A DNA stretch of 8,645 bases, from the NCBI GenBank assembly GCA_934090595.1, contig CAKOJO010000046.1, forward strand, positions 1 through 8,645. The letters run 5' to 3'. How positions within the stretch are numbered: position 1 is the first letter of the stretch; each line of letters starts with the position of its first letter. Below, piece after piece: positions 5,641 through 8,645 of the stretch. The position numbers and the translations under genes were made by a program. Source of the DNA: an uncultured Bacilli bacterium. Lineage in GTDB: Bacteria > Bacillota_I > Bacilli_A > RF39 > UBA660. The notes under the pieces are model-generated. The model was not told the DNA's origin and made no database searches. It saw nothing but the letters and a program-made list of their open reading frames with translations.

Positions 5641-6224
5641 ATTACACCTCCGACTAGTACTATTACTAATATATCAATTAACCACTCTTTTTTCAACCAA
5701 TCTGGTAAAATATCTTCAAATCTATCAAATAATCTATATATAAAATATCCAAGTAATGCTCCAAGTACGTTTAATATGATATCATCTACATCAAATACTC
5801 TACCTATAATTGACTGAATAAGTTCAATTGATAAAGATATAATAAAGGCATACCCCATTACTGAAAGTGGTTTTTTTAAATCCAAATAATATGTTATATA
5901 AAGTCCATATGGTAAGAAAAGTAATAAGTTACCAAATATATTTCTATAAAACAGATTACTTCCAAAGTCATATCTTAATATTTCTTTAAAAGGAATTAAA
6001 TTAGCACTAGCCCATGATACATCTTGATATGTAACAGCATGAAATAAACATAGTATATAAAGTATAAATAATAAATTAAATATTTCTTTATATAAAATAG
6101 CCTTTTCATTATTTTTTCTAAGATAACCTACTCTTACTGTAATTGCTACGATAACTGCCATAGCAATCATTGGCCAAGAATACTCTAATATTAATAATAC
6201 TTGTTCTTTTAGTTCTATTAGCAT
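5622..6224 (-). CDS. VanZ-family membrane protein
   Basis: The 200-residue protein has about five membrane helices, two before residue 65, two between 95 and 140 and one at the C-terminus (183-199). It bears the VanZ-like signature: NLIPFKEI at 75-82, NIFGNLLLFLPYG at 95-107, then SIELIQSIIGRVFDVDDIILN ending near residue 152, followed by a GALLGY turn. VanZ of Enterococcus gives low-level teicoplanin resistance; most family members are unstudied envelope proteins, so no resistance is implied. The start follows AAGGAG four bases upstream, nine bases after yqfD. It lies where B. subtilis has phoH and yqfF. A TTGAAA-17-TAAAAT match at 6319-6347 inside yqfD may give it a promoter. Its 3' end overlaps ybeY, so ybeY is translated in its wake. 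Confidence 0.9.
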   Translation of the reverse strand: MLIELKEQVLLILEYSWPMIAMAVIVAITVRVGYLRKNNEKAILYKEIFNLLFILYILCLFHAVTYQDVSWASANLIPFKEILRYDFGSNLFYRNIFGNLLLFLPYGLYITYYLDLKKPLSVMGYAFIISLSIELIQSIIGRVFDVDDIILNVLGALLGYFIYRLFDRFEDILPDWLKKEWLIDILVIVLVGGVIWFLML

Positions 6225-6233
6225 ATTTGCTCC

Positions 6234-7388
6234 TTACTCTTGTTTATTTTCTTCAATTATTTCTGATTCTTTTTCCAAAGAAATATCTTCATAAGTTTTA
6301 ATAAAAACCTCTATAAACATTTTACCATTTTCTTTATAATTTTTCAAAACTTTTTCATAAATAATATATTCTTTGTCTTCAAGTGATTTATTCATACTAG
6401 AAATAACATTGTCATGTAGTATAGTTATCATCTGTTTATCAGTATATTTTTTCTTAATACTATGAGTATTTTTTTTATTTTGTATTTTTAAAGTAAGTAG
6501 ATTATTTTTCATTAAAACATTTTCTTTTTCATTAGATATCTTTTTATTTATTTTAAACAGTGATAAGTCCTTATTAAAAATATTTATAATCAGTCTACTT
6601 TCTCCATCATCACTCTTAGTTAAAATACTTCTTGTATCACTCATATTAGCTTTTATTACATACCAAACTTCTGCATAAACAGTGGCATTTGATTTTACTC
6701 TTGCAACAACATTTTCATTTCTAAAGATGTTGCCTGATACAATTATATCCCCTTTTTTAACATAATCATCTTTATTTTTTAGTATTTCTCCACTTGATGC
6801 ATAGATGTCTCTTATATATCCGTTTTTGGCCGCTACAATATCAGTAGCATCATCAGTAATGGTTTTTTTGTTTTTATCTTTTCTTTCTATTACTTTAACA
6901 TTAAGTACTACTCCTTTTCTTTCAAGTTCAATCCACTCTATCTTAGTTTTATTATCATTTTTAATTTTATTTTTAATCATTTCTAGTTCATGATAGCTTT
7001 TACCATAGCTATATAAAGTAATACCATTTTTTTCAAGTTCACTTTTTAAAAGGGTTTTTAATTCAGTACTTTCTGTTTCATAGTTTATAAATAATACAAA
7101 GTTAGTAAATAGAATAATTGTAAATATAGAAAGTAAAAAAAATATAAGAAACATTCTATATCTTTTAAATAAGTATTTTATTCTATTTATTCCACTTGTT
7201 TTTATTATATTTATTTTATAAGTAGTTTTTATACTTTTGATTTTTGTATAGTTAATATATGTTGTTTTAAAAGTAATTACATTTTTTCCATACTCTATAT
7301 CATATATATCAATACCAAGTTTAAATAACTTAGAAAGAATTCTTTTAGGATCTTTACCCTTTATTTGAATTACATAGTAATTTATCAT
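6234..7388 (-). CDS. yqfD: Sporulation protein YqfD
   Basis: YqfD is a membrane protein made in the mother cell under sigma-E in B. subtilis; its biochemical role is not settled. The 384-residue protein has a soluble N-terminal domain (1-70) and one strong membrane helix at about 79-101. The extracytoplasmic part contains the family's core: KGVVLNVKVIERK near 158-170, DIVAAKNGYI at 183-192 and KKGDIIVSG at 211-219. The last resembles the lipoyl/barrel-sandwich turns of membrane-fusion proteins. The Lys-rich C-terminal third is less conserved. The start follows AGGTGA a few bases upstream and lies four bases after the yqfC TGA, so the two are co-translated. Family assignment is confident. Presence with yqfC argues for sporulation ability, or recent ancestry of it. 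Confidence 0.9.
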   Translation of the reverse strand: MINYYVIQIKGKDPKRILSKLFKLGIDIYDIEYGKNVITFKTTYINYTKIKSIKTTYKINIIKTSGINRIKYLFKRYRMFLIFFLLSIFTIILFTNFVLFINYETESTELKTLLKSELEKNGITLYSYGKSYHELEMIKNKIKNDNKTKIEWIELERKGVVLNVKVIERKDKNKKTITDDATDIVAAKNGYIRDIYASSGEILKNKDDYVKKGDIIVSGNIFRNENVVARVKSNATVYAEVWYVIKANMSDTRSILTKSDDGESRLIINIFNKDLSLFKINKKISNEKENVLMKNNLLTLKIQNKKNTHSIKKKYTDKQMITILHDNVISSMNKSLEDKEYIIYEKVLKNYKENGKMFIEVFIKTYEDISLEKESEIIEENKQE

Positions 7389-7391
7389 AAA

Positions 7392-7625
7392 TCACCTATA
7401 CTCTATTTTATCAATATTACCCTTAATTAAGAGTTCATGGTCATATAGTTTATTTATAATTAAGTTAGAACCACTTATTAAAAGATTAAATGAAGAACAG
7501 TCTACAAGTATTTTATCATCATCAAATACTAAAATAGATTTATAGTTTACTATATTTACTTTATCTTTATATAAGTTAATCTTTAAGTTCTCATCTTTTA
7601 TATATTCAAGTATTTTAGAAAACAT
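7392..7625 (-). CDS. yqfC: Sporulation protein YqfC (YabP/YqfC family)
   Basis: This 77-residue protein belongs to the small all-beta YabP/YqfC family. It shows the pattern LYKDKVNIVNYKSILVFDD (19-37), a DCSSFNLLISGSNLIINKL core and the closing IKGNIDKIEYR. YabP is needed for spore coat assembly; YqfC is a sigma-E-dependent mother-cell protein whose role with YqfD is unproven. It is slightly shorter than the B. subtilis protein. The start at 7625 follows AGGTGAT. It begins only 37 bases after yqeY, just beyond a terminator. A CATACAAT box (7648-7641) in that gap resembles a sigma-E -10 element. yqfD follows four bases later. Confidence 0.82.
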   Translation of the reverse strand: MFSKILEYIKDENLKINLYKDKVNIVNYKSILVFDDDKILVDCSSFNLLISGSNLIINKLYDHELLIKGNIDKIEYR

Positions 7626-7640
7626 GTAATCACCTAAATA

Positions 7641-7648
7641 ATTGTATG
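7641..7648 (-). promoter_or_regulatory. Sigma-E-like -10 box before yqfC
   Basis: On the minus strand CATACAAT matches the B. subtilis sigma-E -10 consensus CATACAnT in full. It lies between the yqeY terminator and a gene whose orthologue is sigma-E controlled. The -35 region is poor (TCATTAA, four of seven). The expected start near 7634 would fall inside the AGGTGAT binding site, leaving a leader of only about ten bases. Treat it as a hint. Confidence 0.3.
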
Positions 7649-7678
7649 AAAAAAAGACCTAATTAATGATTAAGTCTT
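7649..7678 (-). terminator. yqeY intrinsic terminator, overlapping the stop codon
   Basis: On the minus strand AAGACTTAAT pairs with ATTAGGTCTT (ten pairs, one T-G) around CATTA, followed by seven T residues. The stop TAA (7665-7663) is within the hairpin. It limits transcription from rpsU-yqeY into the yqfC run. Confidence 0.85.
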
Positions 7679-8106
7679 TCTTTAATAGAATTAGATAGTT
7701 CTTTCATATCACATCTATTTTTTACTAAAGGAGTAATTTCTTTCATGATATTACCAAAATCTTTAATACTTTCTGCCCCAGTTTTTGAAATAACTTCATC
7801 TATAATATCATTTAGTTCATCTTCACTTAGCATACTAGGCATATACTTCTTTAAAATATCTACTTCTTGTTGATATGATTCTACTAAATCCATTCTGTTA
7901 GCATTTTTAAATTCTTCGATTGAATCATTTCTCATTTTGATTTGTTTATTAATAACATCAAGATATAATTCATCATTTTCTTCTTTTTTGTTATTAATTA
8001 CTTCAAGTTGTACTGCTCCTTTTACTGCTCTTAAGGTATTAAGTAATACTTTGTTTTTTTCTTTCATTGCACTTATTAAGTCATTTTTAATTGTTTCTTT
8101 TAACAT
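7663..8106 (-). CDS. yqeY: GatB/YqeY domain protein
   Basis: The 147 residues form a single GatB/YqeY domain, the tRNA-binding helical domain found at the C-terminus of the GatB amidotransferase subunit, here alone. Family patterns visible are LLNTLRAVKGAVQ near 21-33, the helix VINKQIKMRNDSIEEFKNANR around 50-70, YQQEVDILKKYMPSMLSE (79-96) and the late GAESIKDFGNIMKEI. The molecular role of stand-alone YqeY is not established; tRNA interaction is assumed from the domain. The start follows the strong site AAAGGAGG. It is separated from rpsU by 30 bases that hold only the rpsU hairpin and this binding site. The rpsU-yqeY pairing is very widely conserved, which supports both calls. Confidence 0.95.
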   Translation of the reverse strand: MLKETIKNDLISAMKEKNKVLLNTLRAVKGAVQLEVINNKKEENDELYLDVINKQIKMRNDSIEEFKNANRMDLVESYQQEVDILKKYMPSMLSEDELNDIIDEVISKTGAESIKDFGNIMKEITPLVKNRCDMKELSNSIKERLNH

Positions 8107-8126
8107 AATATCCTCCTTTAAAATTA

Positions 8127-8149
8127 AAGAGAAAGATTAACTTTCTCTT
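8127..8149 (-). terminator. Hairpin over the rpsU stop, attenuating terminator or processing site
   Basis: On the minus strand AAGAGAAAG pairs perfectly with CTTTCTCTT. The loop TTAAT holds the rpsU stop codon TAA (8139-8137). The tract after it, TAATTTT, is too broken for full termination. I expect partial attenuation between rpsU and yqeY, or an mRNA processing/stability site. Confidence 0.55.
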
Positions 8150-8334
8150 CTTGTTCTTTTATTTCTTTTTCTAGAGTTGATTGTATTTTGTTTCTTTTCT
8201 TCTCTTCTTACTACTCCAGGTTTAGAATAGTATTTTCTTTTTTTAACGTCAGAAAGGACACCATCACGAGAACATTTTACTTTGAAACGTTTGATTGCAC
8301 CATCTAAGTTACCTTTTACACTAACTTCTGTCAT
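8137..8334 (-). CDS. rpsU: 30S ribosomal protein S21 (bS21)
   Basis: This is a small basic protein of the 30S subunit that lies near the anti-Shine-Dalgarno region and helps initiation. The 65 residues show the S21 core: LDGAIKRFKVKCSRDGVLSDVKKRKYYSKPG at about 10-40, then RREEKK and a very basic tail (KRNKRTRR). It is a few residues longer than the B. subtilis protein, the extra length being in the tail. The start follows AAAGGAGGGA. It opens the rpsU-yqeY unit and has its own promoter at 8369-8397. The stop codon is in the loop of a hairpin. Confidence 0.96.
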   Translation of the reverse strand: MTEVSVKGNLDGAIKRFKVKCSRDGVLSDVKKRKYYSKPGVVRREEKKQNTINSRKRNKRTRRES

Positions 8335-8368
8335 ATATATCCCTCCTTTTCGTGTTTAATTCATTAGT

Positions 8369-8397
8369 ATTATATCAAAGATTTATTTTGTTTTCAA
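8369..8397 (-). promoter_or_regulatory. rpsU promoter (sigma-A type)
   Basis: On the minus strand TTGAAA (8397-8392), a 17-base spacer and a perfect TATAAT (8374-8369) give a start near 8362 and a leader of about 28 bases ending in AAAGGAGGGA. It is divergent from the small-RNA promoter at 8428-8456; the two -35 boxes are about 30 bases apart. Confidence 0.8.
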
Positions 8398-8410
8398 CTT
8401 TTTTCTTCGT

Positions 8411-8445
8411 TTTTTTCAAAAATATAGTTGACTTTTTTCAAAAAA
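8411..8445. repeat. Two T6-C-A5/6 repeats in the divergent promoter region
   Basis: TTTTTTCAAAAA occurs at 8411-8422 and again, with one more A, at 8433-8445. Their centres are 22 bases apart, close to two helical turns. Each copy is nearly a palindrome. The second overlaps the spacer of the small-RNA promoter and the first lies between the two divergent promoters. It could be an operator pair or simply curved A-tract DNA. Confidence 0.3.
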
Positions 8446-8456
8446 CATAATATTAT
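8428..8456 (+). promoter_or_regulatory. Promoter of the small RNA gene
   Basis: TTGACT (8428-8433) is separated by exactly 17 bases from TATTAT (8451-8456), five of six matches in each box. The start is expected at about 8461-8463, at the 5' base of the first RNA hairpin. Confidence 0.75.
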
Positions 8457-8462
8457 TAAAAT

Positions 8463-8557
8463 GCGTGGTAGATTACCCGCCTACTTTTTACGGCAAAATG
8501 TGAAAAGTAGTTCAACCAAAACCCCCTGAAGAGAGACGAAAGTCTCTCGCTTTTTTT
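8463..8557 (+). ncRNA. Small non-coding RNA of unknown class, about 95 nt
   Basis: A near-consensus promoter ends just before this segment and a strong terminator closes it, so it is a complete small RNA gene. Four hairpins abut with no linker. Helix 1 is GCG-U-GGUA/UACCCGC (8463-8480, loop GAU). Helix 2 is CUACUUUU/AAAAGUAG (8481-8510, 14-base loop containing ACGGCAAAAUGUG). Helix 3 is a weak UUCA/UGAA (8511-8530) with the loop ACCAAAACCCCC. Helix 4 is the terminator. The C-rich loop would be free to pair with G-rich sites such as ribosome binding sites, which suggests a trans-acting regulator. No credible ORF lies within. It does not match tmRNA, SRP RNA, RNase P RNA, 6S RNA or a riboswitch I know. 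It could instead be a structured RNA with a ligand or protein partner. Confidence 0.7.
8531..8557 (+). terminator. Terminator of the small RNA
   Basis: GAGAGAC (8531-8537) pairs perfectly with GTCTCTC (8542-8548) around a stable GAAA tetraloop. GC and seven T residues follow. The T-run is on the plus strand only, which proves the RNA's direction. Confidence 0.93.
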
Positions 8558-8601
8558 ATAAACAAATAATTTTGAGTTCCGGTATAATTTTTTAAAAAAA
8601 T

Positions 8602-8638
8602 AAAAAATGAATTTGAGTTATTAACAAATTCATTTTTT
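8602..8638. terminator. Bidirectional terminator at the right edge
   Basis: AAAAAATGAATTTG (8602-8615) is a perfect inverted copy of CAAATTCATTTTTT (8625-8638); the loop is AGTTATTAA. The minus-strand exit is followed by TATTTTTTT, the better T-tract, so it probably ends a minus-strand gene beyond the right edge. It would also block plus-strand read-through from the small RNA. I see nothing else in 8558-8601. Confidence 0.7.
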
Positions 8639-8645
8639 GCTTTAA

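Noticed and set aside
5622..6224. Glycopeptide resistance from the VanZ-like gene
   Set aside because: No van ligase, dehydrogenase, peptidase or two-component genes are nearby, and the VanZ family is common outside resistance clusters.
8508..8530. T-loop-like GUUCAA in the right-end RNA, suggesting a tRNA or tmRNA
   Set aside because: There is no acceptor stem, anticodon arm or CCA, and the surrounding bases form other helices.
8583..8588. Perfect TATAAT after the small RNA terminator
   Set aside because: No -35 box lies at 15-19 bases, and the terminator hairpin follows immediately.
1..8645. CRISPR array, insertion sequence, prophage or integrase
   Set aside because: No regularly spaced repeats, transposase, integrase or phage genes are visible on either strand.

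Overview
The window is very AT-rich and almost all of its genes lie on the minus strand. TGA is used as a stop (yqfC and cdd end in TGA directly at the next start) and Trp is TGG, so the code is the standard bacterial one, not that of Mycoplasma. Gene order rpsU, yqeY, yqfC, yqfD, (insert), ybeY, dgkA, cdd, era, yqzL, recO is a reduced form of the Bacillus subtilis cluster. Together with the sporulation-type proteins YqfC and YqfD, this points to a low-GC Bacillota, probably a spore-forming or formerly spore-forming Bacilli/Erysipelotrichia-like gut lineage; I cannot name a genus.

Layout, reading the minus strand from right to left. rpsU (8334-8137) has a clear housekeeping promoter and a hairpin over its stop. 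yqeY follows and ends in an intrinsic terminator. Next is a tightly packed run: yqfC, yqfD, a VanZ-like membrane protein, ybeY, dgkA, cdd, era, yqzL and recO, with 4 to 35 base overlaps or short gaps. It combines sporulation (yqfC, yqfD), ribosome and rRNA maturation (ybeY, era), undecaprenol recycling (dgkA), pyrimidine salvage (cdd) and recombination repair (recO). In B. subtilis phoH and yqfF (7TM-HD) lie between yqfD and ybeY; here a VanZ-family gene occupies that place. After recO come separate short units: a DUF1307/YehR-like lipoprotein, rpmF (L32), an unknown membrane-anchored protein, and a polysaccharide-deacetylase-like protein whose catalytic residues are all replaced.

The two ends hold the least explained material, both reading on the plus strand. 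At the left (about 1-370) a consensus promoter, a short leader, a 20-residue hydrophobic ORF with a good ribosome binding site and terminator hairpins face an opposing promoter. This is the architecture of a type I toxin-antitoxin locus, although the peptide matches no family I recognise. At the right (8428-8557) a near-consensus promoter is followed by a roughly 95-nt RNA that folds into four hairpins with no linker bases between them and ends in a strong terminator. It is a compact free-standing small RNA gene divergent from rpsU that I cannot assign to a known class.
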